Origin: Roseateles sp. | GTDB taxonomy: Bacteria; Pseudomonadota; Gammaproteobacteria; Burkholderiales; Burkholderiaceae_C | Assembly (NCBI RefSeq): GCF_019237615.1 | Contig: NZ_JAFAGT010000053.1 | Coordinates: 17,949-81,948 of the forward strand | Direction: 5' to 3' | Length of the DNA: 64,000 bases | Shown here: piece by piece, positions 8,531 through 17,188 of the stretch | Numbering within the stretch: position 1 is the stretch's first letter | Layout of the letters: every line of letters starts with the position of its first letter | The notes under the pieces: generated by a model | What the model saw: the letters and a program-made list of their open reading frames with translations, nothing else | What the model was told of the DNA's origin: nothing | The model's database searches: none | Program-made: the position numbers and the translations under genes

Positions 8531-9965
8531 GCGGCTGCGCGTGCTGCGCCATCTCGACCCCTGGCTGGAAGGCGCCAGCCGCAACCGCGGTCTGGCCATC
8601 GGCCTCGCGGCACTGGCTGCCGCGGCCGTCATGGGCGTCAGCGAGGCCGCCTTCCGCGGCGCCGACGAGGCGCTGAAGGTATCCCAGGCCCGCCACATCG
8701 CGCGCAACGACGGCCTGCGCCTGCGCGAGCTGCTGACCGACGCGGAGACCGCCCAGCGCGGCTACCTGCTGACTGGCCGCGAGGACTACCTCGGTCCCAT
8801 CCAGCTCGCCGAGCGCGAGCTGCCCAGCGTGCTGGCCCGGCTGCGCGGCCAGTACGCCAGTTCCGAATGGGAAGCCCTGGTAGCCGACGCCAGCCGGCGC
8901 GCACGGGAGAAGCTCTCGGAGCTGCAACTGGTCGTCAAGCTCTACCGCGAGGGACAGGAGACCGCCTGGCGCGGCCTGGTCGAGTCCGACATCGGCCGCG
9001 AGAAGATGCAAGCGGTGCGCGACGCCGTCGCCCAGCTCGACCAGCACGAGCTGGTGCAGATCGCCAGCGAGCGCGACGCCGTCTTCCGCTCCCTGACCTA
9101 TGGCCGCATCGGCACGCATGGCCTGACCCTGCTCAGCCTGTTCGGCCTGGCCGTCTTCCTGCGCCGCAACGAGGCCTTGCACCGCGCCCGCCGCGAGCAT
9201 GCCCAGGAACTGGCGCTGGAGCGCGACCGGCTGGACGGCGAGGTGGCGCGCCGAACCGCGGAGCTGACCGAACTGGCCCGCCACCTGCAGACCGTGCGCG
9301 AGGACGAGCGCGCCCACCTTGCCCGCGAGTTGCACGACGAGCTCGGGGCGCTGCTGACGGCGGCCAAGCTCGACGTCGCGCGCATCCGCCGCATGACTCG
9401 CACCCACGCGCCCGAGATCGATGAGCGCCTCAAGCACATGAGCGAGCTGCTGGATCAGGGCATCGCGCTGAAGCGCCGCATCATCGAGGACCTGCGCCCC
9501 TCAGCCCTGTCCAACCTGGGCCTCGTCCCGGCGCTGGAGATCCTGACGCAGGAGTTCGCCCAGCGCTCCGCCCTGCAGCTCAGCCTGGAGCTGGCCGACG
9601 CGCCCACCAACGAGGCCAGCCGCCTGGCGCTGTACCGCCTCGTGCAGGAGGCGCTGACCAATGTGCTGCGCCACGCCAAGGCCAGACATGTGCGGGTGTC
9701 GCTGAGTGTGGCCGACGACTGGCTTCAGCTGCAGATCCGCGACGACGGCCAGGGCTTCAACCCCGAGGCCGTGGGAGCAGGCCACCATGGCCTGCTGGGC
9801 ATGCGCTATCGCATCGAGAGCCTGGGCGGCACGCTGCAGCTGTTGTCCGCCGCGGGCCGCGGCACGCTGGTACTGGCGCGCCTGCCACGGACGGAACCCG
9901 AGCCCGAGCCCGAGCCGCCCCCGGCCACGGTGCCCGGCGACCTGGGCGGGCCCATACGCTCCTGA
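8493..9965 (+). CDS. Membrane histidine kinase, CHASE3-like sensor and HisKA_3
   Basis: The 490-residue kinase has one helix near residues 33-50, a periplasmic helical region with a CHASE3-like pattern (RELLTDAETAQRGYLLTG and following, 52-205), a second helix at about 206-224, a coiled-coil linker, a HisKA_3 domain with His281 in LARELHDELG, and a HATPase domain (DDGQGF, LLGMRYR) at about 365-460. HisKA_3 kinases pair with NarL-type regulators; the one at 6871-7518 is the natural partner, with the REC protein just upstream as an extra receiver. The C-terminus is Pro/Glu-rich. The start at ATG 8493 overlaps the REC gene; a GTG at 8541 is an alternative. Confidence 0.88.
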   Translation: MPNWPTRQLRPTERLRVLRHLDPWLEGASRNRGLAIGLAALAAAAVMGVSEAAFRGADEALKVSQARHIARNDGLRLRELLTDAETAQRGYLLTGREDYLGPIQLAERELPSVLARLRGQYASSEWEALVADASRRAREKLSELQLVVKLYREGQETAWRGLVESDIGREKMQAVRDAVAQLDQHELVQIASERDAVFRSLTYGRIGTHGLTLLSLFGLAVFLRRNEALHRARREHAQELALERDRLDGEVARRTAELTELARHLQTVREDERAHLARELHDELGALLTAAKLDVARIRRMTRTHAPEIDERLKHMSELLDQGIALKRRIIEDLRPSALSNLGLVPALEILTQEFAQRSALQLSLELADAPTNEASRLALYRLVQEALTNVLRHAKARHVRVSLSVADDWLQLQIRDDGQGFNPEAVGAGHHGLLGMRYRIESLGGTLQLLSAAGRGTLVLARLPRTEPEPEPEPPPATVPGDLGGPIRS

Positions 9966-9979
9966 CACCCCTCCCGTCG

Positions 9980-9987
9980 TCCTACAG
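9980..9987 (+). promoter_or_regulatory. Recurrent intergenic motif GTCCTACA, copy 3
   Basis: This copy lies 86 nt before the 125-residue membrane-protein gene. About 23 nt after its start comes GGCCGACA (10003-10010). Copy 1 has GTCCGACA and copy 5 CACTGACA at a similar offset, so a two-part element is possible. Confidence 0.45.
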
Positions 9988-10072
9988 GCCAAGCCTGCGC
10001 AGGCCGACAAGCCGCGGCCCGCCTGCCGTCCAGACTTGAAGCAGCGCGTCACGGACCGATCCAAGGAGAGCC

Positions 10073-10450
10073 ATGCAGTTCCCGAAATCCTCGCATGCCG
10101 AAGGCTGGCATGAGCAACTGGCCGACCTCCCCCTCGGCGCGCGCGATACCGACTCGGTCTCCCCGCCCCTGCGCAGCCGGCGCTTGCATGCGCTGGCCAT
10201 CGTTGCCGTCGCGACACTGGGCGCGAGCGCCGGGCTCAACCTCGTCGACGACCCGCGGCCGCTGGACGTGCAGCTGAGCGCCGCCATGGACCACGCCGGA
10301 GAAACGCTGCAGCAATGGCAGGCCCAGCTGTCGCGCGGCCTGCAGGTGTCGCTGCGCGCCGTGGCGGACACCCGCGAACCGCCCGCCGCCGAGTCCACCG
10401 TGGTGGCCCAGGCCCCCGCCGCATCGCAGCCGGTCGCCGACGAACACTAG
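10073..10450 (+). CDS. Small single-pass membrane protein, unknown function
   Basis: The 125-residue protein has a hydrophilic start, one probable membrane helix (about 39-56, LHALAIVAVATLGASAG), and an Ala/Pro-rich tail. The ribosome site AAGGAGAG just before ATG 10073 is strong. A GTCCTACA element precedes it. The gene ends in CTAG, shared with the stop of the convergent GGDEF-EAL gene. I recognise no family; the shared upstream element suggests regulation with the BON and REC genes. Confidence 0.65.
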   Translation: MQFPKSSHAEGWHEQLADLPLGARDTDSVSPPLRSRRLHALAIVAVATLGASAGLNLVDDPRPLDVQLSAAMDHAGETLQQWQAQLSRGLQVSLRAVADTREPPAAESTVVAQAPAASQPVADEH

Positions 10451-12951
10451 ACCGGCAACGCCTCCTCGAGCCCGGCCAGGACCTCGGCCAGAGGCTGCGG
10501 CCGGTGCAGCAAGAAGCCCTGCACCTCGTCCACGCCCAGGCGCGCCAGCTCCTGCAGCACCTCGGCGGTCTCCACGCATTCGGCAACGGTCGCCAAGCCC
10601 AGGGTCCGGGCTGCGTCGACGAAGCTGCGCACGGCCACCTGGTCCAGCGGGTTGCTCATCAGGGCCCGCACGAACTGGCCGTCGATCTTCAGCAGGTCCA
10701 CCGGCAGCACCTTCAGGTGGCTGAAGGACGAGACACCGGCGCCGAAGTCGTCCAGCGCGATGCGCGCGCCCAGCGCCCGCATCTGCTGGATGAAGCTCGC
10801 GGCCTCGTCCAGCCGCGTGATGACGGCCGTCTCGGTGATCTCAAGGCACAGCGCCGCCGCGCGGGCCGGGCCGAGCGCGGTCAGCAGCGCCCGCGCCTCC
10901 TGGTGGTAGGCCACGTCCCGCAGCGTCAGCGCCGACACGTTGATGGACAGCGCCGTGATCCGCGGCGCGCCGGCGCGCTGCAGCAGCTCGACGGCCTGAC
11001 CCAACACCCAGCGGTCCAGCCGCGGCGCAAGGTGAAAGCGCTCGGCCGCCGGCATGAAGGCGCCCGGCAACACGCGGGTGCCGTCGCGCTCGCGCAGGCG
11101 CAGCAACAGCTCGCCGCGCAGCCGGCCGTCATCCTCGCCCTGGGCCGGCAGCACGCGTTGCAGGTCCAGCTCGAAGCGCTCCTCGTCCAGCGCCTGCTGC
11201 AGCCGCGTAGCCCAGCGCTGCTCGGCCTGGTGGGCGCGTAGCGCGGCGTCGTCGGGCGCCCATAACTGCACGCGGTTGCGCCCCTGCTCCTTGGCGGTCA
11301 TGCAGCAGGCATCGGCCTCACGCAGCGCCGTGTCGGCATCGGGCCAGCGCGCATCCAGCGGTGCAACGCCTATGCTGGTGCCGATGCGAAAGCGCTGCTC
11401 ACCATGCACATAGCGGTACTGGTCCATCGCATCGCAGAGCTTCTGTGCGACATGGCGCGCCTCGTCCAGGGAGCAGTTCTCCAGGATGGCCGCGAACTCG
11501 TCGCCGCCCAGGCGGGCCACCGTGTCGCGGCCGCGCACGCCGGCCTCCAGCCGCCGCGCCACCTCGCGCAGCACCTCGTCGCCGGCGGCATGGCCGCAGT
11601 GGTCGTTGACGAGCTTGAAGCGGTCCAGGTCGAAGGCCAGCAGGGCGTGCCGGCTGCCGTCGCGCCGGGCGCGCTCCAGCGTGCGCGCCAGGCGCTGGCC
11701 GAACTCGGCGCGATTGACGAGGCCGGTCAGGCCGTCGTGGCTGGCGCGCCAGCGGATCTCGTCGAACTGGCGGCGCTGCTGTGTGACGTCGCGGAAGACC
11801 AGCACGGCGCCCAGCACGCGCCCCTCGCCGTTGCGTATCGGCGCCACCGAGTCGTCCACCGCGCGCAGCGCGCCGTCGCGCCCCTGCAGCATGGCGCCGG
11901 CGGGCAGGCGCGTCGGCCGGCCGCTCGCGAGGCAGCGCTGCACCGGGTCGCCCAGCGGCTCGCGGCCCTCCTCACCCTGGGCCACGAAGACCTCGCCGGC
12001 CGGCCGGCCCCGCGCCTCGGCGGCCGACCAGCCCGTCAGTCGCTGGGCCACCGGATTGAGCCAGGTGACGCGCCCCAGCGCATCGGTGGTCAGCACAGCG
12101 TCGGCAATGGACTGCAGCGTCACCTCCAGCAGCTCATGCTGCTCCTCCAGCTGTTGCTGCAGCCGCCGCGCCTCGCTGACGTCCCAGCACACGCCCGACA
12201 GGCGCAGCGGCCGGCCGGCGGCGTCGCGCAGCACGCGGCCGGAGCCGCGCAGCACGTGAACGCTGCCGTCGGGCCAGCGGACCCGCCATTCGCCCTCCAG
12301 CTGCGGGCCGCCGCGCAGCGCGGTGCGCACCGCCCGGATGGCCGCGCCGCGGTCCTGCGCATGCAGGCGCCGGCGCCAGCCCGCCAGGCTGAGCTGCTGA
12401 CCATGCGCCGTCTCGCCGTGCAGCCGCCACATCGCGTCGTCCCAGGCCAGCCGGCCCAGGTTCAGGTCCAGGTCCCAGACACCGATGCCGCCGCTGTGCG
12501 TGGCCAGGTCCAGGCGCTCCAGCGTGCGCTCCAGCTCGGCGCGCACCTCGGCCGGTTCGCTGACGTCCAGCATGACGACGCCGACGCGACGGCCGCTGCC
12601 GTCGTCTTCGTCGGGCCGGCCGACAACGCGCAGCACGCGTCGCAGCGGCGCCTGCGGCTCGCAGGGAAGCTCCACGTCCCAGCCCCGCCCCTCGCTCGCG
12701 GCGCATCGCAGCGCGGCATCCAGCATGGCGGCGCCATCAGGGCCGAAGCGCTGCAGCAGGACCTCCAGCGTCGGCACCCGGCCGACCGGCAGGCTCAGCA
12801 GTTCGCAGGCGGAATCCGACAGCGTCAGCTGCTCGGTGTCGGCCTGCCATTCCCAGGCGCCAACGCCGGCCAGCCGGCTGCAGCGCTCCAGGAAGCGCGC
12901 GTTCTGCGCCAGCGCCAATTCGGCGGCCGACAACGCGGTGGATTCGCTCAT
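10447..12951 (-). CDS. PAS-PAS-PAS-GGDEF-EAL c-di-GMP protein
   Basis: This soluble 834-residue protein has three PAS-type modules (about 20-135, 140-265, 270-395), a GGDEF domain with intact GGDEF (482-486) and an RxxD site RGRD (473-476), and an EAL domain (about 580-830). In the EAL domain the signature reads GELLLRL (Glu614 kept), with DDFGAG (734-739), KIDGQFV and AECVE present, so phosphodiesterase metal ligands look retained. It may both make and break c-di-GMP according to PAS input. I chose the ATG at 12951 because GGAG lies at good spacing; an in-frame TTG 30 nt upstream is possible. A GTCCTACA copy lies 80 nt upstream. Confidence 0.9.
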   Translation of the reverse strand: MSESTALSAAELALAQNARFLERCSRLAGVGAWEWQADTEQLTLSDSACELLSLPVGRVPTLEVLLQRFGPDGAAMLDAALRCAASEGRGWDVELPCEPQAPLRRVLRVVGRPDEDDGSGRRVGVVMLDVSEPAEVRAELERTLERLDLATHSGGIGVWDLDLNLGRLAWDDAMWRLHGETAHGQQLSLAGWRRRLHAQDRGAAIRAVRTALRGGPQLEGEWRVRWPDGSVHVLRGSGRVLRDAAGRPLRLSGVCWDVSEARRLQQQLEEQHELLEVTLQSIADAVLTTDALGRVTWLNPVAQRLTGWSAAEARGRPAGEVFVAQGEEGREPLGDPVQRCLASGRPTRLPAGAMLQGRDGALRAVDDSVAPIRNGEGRVLGAVLVFRDVTQQRRQFDEIRWRASHDGLTGLVNRAEFGQRLARTLERARRDGSRHALLAFDLDRFKLVNDHCGHAAGDEVLREVARRLEAGVRGRDTVARLGGDEFAAILENCSLDEARHVAQKLCDAMDQYRYVHGEQRFRIGTSIGVAPLDARWPDADTALREADACCMTAKEQGRNRVQLWAPDDAALRAHQAEQRWATRLQQALDEERFELDLQRVLPAQGEDDGRLRGELLLRLRERDGTRVLPGAFMPAAERFHLAPRLDRWVLGQAVELLQRAGAPRITALSINVSALTLRDVAYHQEARALLTALGPARAAALCLEITETAVITRLDEAASFIQQMRALGARIALDDFGAGVSSFSHLKVLPVDLLKIDGQFVRALMSNPLDQVAVRSFVDAARTLGLATVAECVETAEVLQELARLGVDEVQGFLLHRPQPLAEVLAGLEEALPV

Positions 12952-13030
12952 CAATGCTTGCTCCGTCGCCAGGACGGGCAAGCTTCAGACCCGCGGCGGC
13001 GGCGATGCGTCGGCAGGCCGGGCGCCCACA

Positions 13031-13038
13031 TGTAGGAC
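13031..13038 (-). promoter_or_regulatory. Recurrent intergenic motif GTCCTACA, copy 4 (minus)
   Basis: TGTAGGAC on the plus strand is GTCCTACA for the GGDEF-EAL gene, 80 nt before its start. With copy 5 it forms a head-to-head pair (13031-13040 and 13066-13075, 9 of 10 bases symmetrical) in the divergent space. Confidence 0.45.
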
Positions 13039-13067
13039 AAGGCCGCGTTCGAGCACACCGGCCGCCT

Positions 13068-13075
13068 GTCCTACA
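13068..13075 (+). promoter_or_regulatory. Recurrent intergenic motif GTCCTACA, copy 5
   Basis: This copy faces the exported-protein gene, 92 nt before its ATG, mirroring copy 4 for the opposite gene. The motif-to-start distance is close to that of copies 2, 3 and 4 (80-92 nt). Confidence 0.45.
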
Positions 13076-13166
13076 AGCCCGGCGCCCCCGCACTGACAAC
13101 GACGCCGCCCGCGGCCGCGTTCCACTGGAGGCAGCGGCCACGCCGCGCCCCTTGCAGGAGAACCAG

Positions 13167-13601
13167 ATGAACACCCGCCGCAACACTTTCAACCGCTGGC
13201 TCGCCCCCGCCCTCGCCGGCCTGGCCGCGCTGGCCACCCTGCCGGCGGCGCGCGCGGCCGACGTGGGCGTCTCCATCGGCTTCAGCCAGCCGGGCATCTA
13301 CGGCCGGGTCGACATCGGCCGCTATCCGGCGCCGGTGCTGATCGCGCCGCAGCCGGTCATCATCGGCCGCCCGGTCTACCGCGCCGAGCCGGTCTACCTG
13401 TGGGTGCCGCCCCAGGAGCGCCGAGACTGGCGCCACAGCTGCTACCGCTATGGCGCCTGCGGAGCGCCTGTCTATTTCGTAGAAGACGGCTGGTATCGCC
13501 AGAACGTCATCGTCCACCGCGAGCGCCGCGGTCATGAGCATCGCCGCGACGAATGGCGCGACCATGACCGCGGCCGCGGCCATGGGCACGATCGCGACTG
13601 A
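13167..13601 (+). CDS. Exported protein with His/Arg/Asp-rich tail
   Basis: The 144-residue product has a signal peptide (about 1-33, ending AARAAD), then a Gly/Pro/Tyr-rich body (VGVSIGFSQPGIYGRVDIG, PVYLWVPPQERRDWR), two Cys residues (HSCYRYGACG) that may pair, and a charged tail of His, Arg and Asp repeats after residue 120. The tail could bind metal. Ribosome site AGGAG precedes ATG 13167. Related short secreted proteins occur in Burkholderiales without known function. It has its own GTCCTACA element. Confidence 0.75.
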   Translation: MNTRRNTFNRWLAPALAGLAALATLPAARAADVGVSIGFSQPGIYGRVDIGRYPAPVLIAPQPVIIGRPVYRAEPVYLWVPPQERRDWRHSCYRYGACGAPVYFVEDGWYRQNVIVHRERRGHEHRRDEWRDHDRGRGHGHDRD

Positions 13602-13613
13602 CGCTCCCGTCCG

Positions 13614-15020
13614 TCAGCGGCGCGGCAGCGGATAGCTCGCCAGGCCGGCGTAGCCCTTCTTGGACACGGCCTGCACGCCGAACACGACGTTGTCCTTGGA
13701 CACCGGCAGCGTCACGCGCGTGACCTTGCCCACGTCCCTGGACTGCTGCCAGGCGGCTGCATCGGTGTCGCGCCAGACGACGCGGTAGCCGGCCACCTCG
13801 GGGTCGTCGCTGGCCTGCCATTCCAGCGTCGAGTCGTTGGTCAGCTCGCGCGCGTCCAGCCTCACACCCTTGAGCGGCGCCGGCGCCCAGGCCAGAGTCG
13901 CCAGGCCGGCGAGGTTGGCACGTGCCACGTCGGCCACATAACCGAAGTCGACGAACTCTGGCAGGTCACCGTAGACGACGCCGTTCTCCGTCCGCGGGTT
14001 CTGGTGCTGGTGGGCGAAGTTCTCGAAGGGCTCGCTGATGCGCACGGCGGCGTAGCCGCGCTCCAGGAAGGGGATGTGGTCGCCGCCGCGCAGGTAGCGG
14101 TCGCGGCGCTGGATGAGCTGCACCGTGAAGCCGGGCATGGCGGCCTCGGCCGCGACCTTCAGGTGCCGACCCAACTGGTGGGTCGGCAGGTCCTCGCTGC
14201 CCCCGGCCTGCAGCAACGGCAGCAGTTCGGCCTGCATCGCGGCGGCGGACCGCGCATCGGCCTCGCCGGCCGGGCGGTTGGCGTTGGCGGCGCTCAGCAG
14301 GCGCACCAGCGGGTCCAGGCCGTCGGCGAACAGGCGCAGGCGCTTGGGGTCGTACTGCCCGGCGTCGCCGCGCGAGCTGCCGACGATGTCGTTGGTGATC
14401 ATGGCCTCGACGTTGGTGCCGGCGGCGCGCGCCTCGCGCGCCCATTGCGCGGCGCCCAACAGGCCCTGCTCCTCGCCGGGCACGGCCATGAAGACCAGCG
14501 TGGCGTCGAACTGGCGCCCGGCCATCACGCAGGCCAGCTCCATGACGGCAGCGGTGCCAGAAGCGTCATCGTTGGCGCCGGGCGCCTCGCCCAGGGAGTC
14601 CATCACGTCGCTGTTGCGTGAGTCGTAGTGGCCGCTGACGACCAGCACACGGCTCTTGGAAGCGCCACGGCCCGGCAGCGTCGCGACCACGTTGACCAAC
14701 TCGGTCGGCTGGCTGACGCGGTTGCCGGGCGGCTCGATGAAGCTCTGTTCCTCGACCTGCAGCCGCCCGCCGGCAGCTTTGGCGCAGGCAGACAGCTCCG
14801 ACGTGATCCAGCGCCGTGCGGCACCGATGCCACGCGTATCGGAGCCGATGTCGGACAGCGTGTGCCGCGTGCCGAAGCCCACCAGCTTGCGGATGCGCGC
14901 CTCGATGCGCGCCGGACTGACCTCGGCCAGCATGGCCTTCAGCTCGTCGGCCGGGTTGGTCTGGGCCTGCGCCGTGGCAGCGAGCAGGGCGAGGGTGAGG
15001 GCGGTCAGTTGGGCGTGCAT
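13614..15020 (-). CDS. Exported M28-family metallopeptidase
   Basis: The 468-residue protein has a signal peptide (1-19, ending TAQAQ) and a M28 zinc aminopeptidase fold. Metal ligands and catalytic residues can be seen: His in VSGHYDSRNSD, Asp in GANDDASG, Glu-Glu in VPGEEQGLLG, Asp in MITNDIVGSS and His in GGDHIPFLERG. A C-terminal region (about 375-468) resembles a fibronectin-III-like module (LEWQASDDPEVAGYRVVWR). It should release N-terminal residues from peptides in the periplasm or outside. The start ATG 15020 opens the signal peptide. It is divergent from the EF-G-like gene, with only 70 nt between. Confidence 0.88.
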   Translation of the reverse strand: MHAQLTALTLALLAATAQAQTNPADELKAMLAEVSPARIEARIRKLVGFGTRHTLSDIGSDTRGIGAARRWITSELSACAKAAGGRLQVEEQSFIEPPGNRVSQPTELVNVVATLPGRGASKSRVLVVSGHYDSRNSDVMDSLGEAPGANDDASGTAAVMELACVMAGRQFDATLVFMAVPGEEQGLLGAAQWAREARAAGTNVEAMITNDIVGSSRGDAGQYDPKRLRLFADGLDPLVRLLSAANANRPAGEADARSAAAMQAELLPLLQAGGSEDLPTHQLGRHLKVAAEAAMPGFTVQLIQRRDRYLRGGDHIPFLERGYAAVRISEPFENFAHQHQNPRTENGVVYGDLPEFVDFGYVADVARANLAGLATLAWAPAPLKGVRLDARELTNDSTLEWQASDDPEVAGYRVVWRDTDAAAWQQSRDVGKVTRVTLPVSKDNVVFGVQAVSKKGYAGLASYPLPRR

Positions 15021-15090
15021 GCAAATGATTCTGCCCTTGCCGGCTCCACCGGGTTCTTCTACGCTGGCCCCACCACCGAGGAGGGCTGCC

Positions 15091-17145
15091 ATGAACGAAG
15101 GCCTGGATTCACGTGTGAGAGCGATCCGCACGGTCGCGCTGGTCGGGCCGGCCGCGGCCGGCAAGACGCTGCTGCTGGATGCGCTGCTGGCGCATGCCGG
15201 CGCCATCCCGCAGGCCGGCAGCATCGAGCGCGGCAGCACGGTCAGCGACCATGACCCGCTGGAGAAACGCCTGGGGCATTCGCTGCAGTCCAGCCTCGCC
15301 CATTTCACGCATGGCGGCATCCGGGTGCACGCCATCGACACGCCCGGCGCGCCCGACTTCGTCGGCCAGGCCCTGCCGGCGCTGGAGGCGGCGGACACGG
15401 CCCTTGTCGTCGTCAATGCGCTCAACGGCGTCGAGCTGATGGCCCAGCGCCTGCTGACGGCCGCCGGCGAGCGCGGGTTGGCGCGACTCATCGTCGTCAA
15501 CAAGATCGACTGCCCGGACACCGATCTCCCCGGCCTGCTGGCCCAGATCCGCGAGGTCTTCGGCAAGGAATGTCTGCCGCTCAACCTGCCCTGCGACGGC
15601 GCCAAGCGCGTCGCAGACTGCTTCTTCTCGGCCTCCGGAGAGGCCGATTTTTCGTCGGTGGCCGACGCCCACCGCGCGCTGGTGGAGCAAGTCGTCGAGG
15701 TGGACGCCGCCTTCGTGGACCGCTACCTGACCGACGGCGACGTCGATCCGTGCGAGTTGCACGCGCCGCTCGAGCAGGCGCTGCGCGAGGGGCACCTGAT
15801 CCCGGTCTGCTTCTGCTCGGCCAGGACGGGCGCCGGCATCGCCGAGCTGCTGTCCGTCATCGAGCTGTTGATGCCCAATCCGGCCGAGGGCAATCCGCCG
15901 CCCTTCCTGGAGGGCAAGGGCACGGAGTCCACGCCCTACCCCGCCCGGCCCGACCCGGCCGGCCATGTGCTGGCCCATGTCTTCAAGATCGTGGCCGACC
16001 CCTACCTCGGCAGGATGGGCGTCATGCGCGTGCACCAGGGCCGCGTCGCCCGCGGCGGCCTTCTCTTTGTCGGCCATGCGCGCAAGCCCATACGCGTAGG
16101 CCACCTCTTCATGCTGCAGGGCGCCAAGCATGTCGACGTCGACGAGGCCCTGCCAGGCGACCTCTGCGCCATCGCCAAGGTGGACGACATCGCCTTCGAT
16201 GCCGTGCTGCACGACGCACAGGAGGACGAGCACATCCACCTGTTGCCCCTGGACTTCCCGACGCCGGTACACGGCCTGGCCATCGGTCCGGCGCGACGCG
16301 GCGACGAGCAAAAGCTCTGGGAGGTGCTGGCCCGCCTGGTCGACGAAGACCCCTGCCTGCGCATCGAGCAGGTCGGCGAGACCCACCAGACCCTGGTCTA
16401 CGGCCTGGGCGAGCTGCACCTGCGCCTGCTGCTGGAGCGCGTGCGCGAGCTCTACAAGGGCGAGGTCGTCACCGAGCCACCCCGCATCGCCTACCGCGAG
16501 ACGGTCGCGACGTCGGCCGAGGGCCACTACCGCCACAAGAAGCAAAGCGGCGGAGCCGGCCAGTTCGGCGAGGTCTATCTGCGCATCGAGCCGCTGGAGC
16601 GCGGCGCGGGCTTCGAGTTTGTCGACGCCGTCAAGGGCGGCACCATCCCGGGCCAGTTCATGCCCGCCGTCGAGAAGGGCGTGCGCTCGGCGCTGGCCAG
16701 CGGCGTCATCGCGGGCTATCCGCTCGTCGACCTGCGCGTCGTCGTCTACGACGGCAAGCACCATTCGGTGGACAGCAAGGAGATCGCCTTCGTCACCGCC
16801 GGCCGTCGCGCGCTGATGGCGGCCGTGCGCGAGGCCAGCCCGCTGGTGCTGGAACCCATCGTGCAGGTGGAGATCACGGCGCCCGAGCACAGCATCGGCG
16901 ACATCACCGGCGACCTCGCCTCGCGGCGCGGCCAGGTCAACGGCACGCGAGCCGCCGTGCCGGGCAGCCTCATCGTGCAGGGGCTGGCACCGCTGGCCGA
17001 GCTGGCCAGCTACCAGTCGCGGCTCAACGCGATGACGGCCGGCGAGGGCCGCTACACGCTGCTGCTGTCGCACTACGAGGCGGTGCCGCCCAACACGCAG
17101 GCCGGCCTGGTCGGGGCTTACAAGGGCGGCGACGAAACCGACTGA
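15091..17145 (+). CDS. EF-G-like translation GTPase (EF-G-2/FusA2 type)
   Basis: The 684-residue protein carries all EF-G domains: G domain with P-loop GPAAAGKT (19-26), DTPG, NKID; domain II; and C-terminal domains III-V (GLGELHLRLLLERV, KKQSGGAGQFGEV, GGTIPGQFMPAVEKG). The switch region differs from canonical EF-G: RGSTVSDHDPLEKRLG replaces the usual EQERGITI block. That pattern is typical of the second, non-essential EF-G paralogs (T. thermophilus EF-G-2, mycobacterial FusA2). It is a free-standing gene, not in a str operon. Ribosome site GAGGAGGG supports ATG 15091. The exact function of this group is unsettled. Confidence 0.88.
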   Translation: MNEGLDSRVRAIRTVALVGPAAAGKTLLLDALLAHAGAIPQAGSIERGSTVSDHDPLEKRLGHSLQSSLAHFTHGGIRVHAIDTPGAPDFVGQALPALEAADTALVVVNALNGVELMAQRLLTAAGERGLARLIVVNKIDCPDTDLPGLLAQIREVFGKECLPLNLPCDGAKRVADCFFSASGEADFSSVADAHRALVEQVVEVDAAFVDRYLTDGDVDPCELHAPLEQALREGHLIPVCFCSARTGAGIAELLSVIELLMPNPAEGNPPPFLEGKGTESTPYPARPDPAGHVLAHVFKIVADPYLGRMGVMRVHQGRVARGGLLFVGHARKPIRVGHLFMLQGAKHVDVDEALPGDLCAIAKVDDIAFDAVLHDAQEDEHIHLLPLDFPTPVHGLAIGPARRGDEQKLWEVLARLVDEDPCLRIEQVGETHQTLVYGLGELHLRLLLERVRELYKGEVVTEPPRIAYRETVATSAEGHYRHKKQSGGAGQFGEVYLRIEPLERGAGFEFVDAVKGGTIPGQFMPAVEKGVRSALASGVIAGYPLVDLRVVVYDGKHHSVDSKEIAFVTAGRRALMAAVREASPLVLEPIVQVEITAPEHSIGDITGDLASRRGQVNGTRAAVPGSLIVQGLAPLAELASYQSRLNAMTAGEGRYTLLLSHYEAVPPNTQAGLVGAYKGGDETD

Positions 17146-17188
17146 GCCTCCCCGGGGGCGGGGCAACGCTCATTTATCATTGCCGCCC

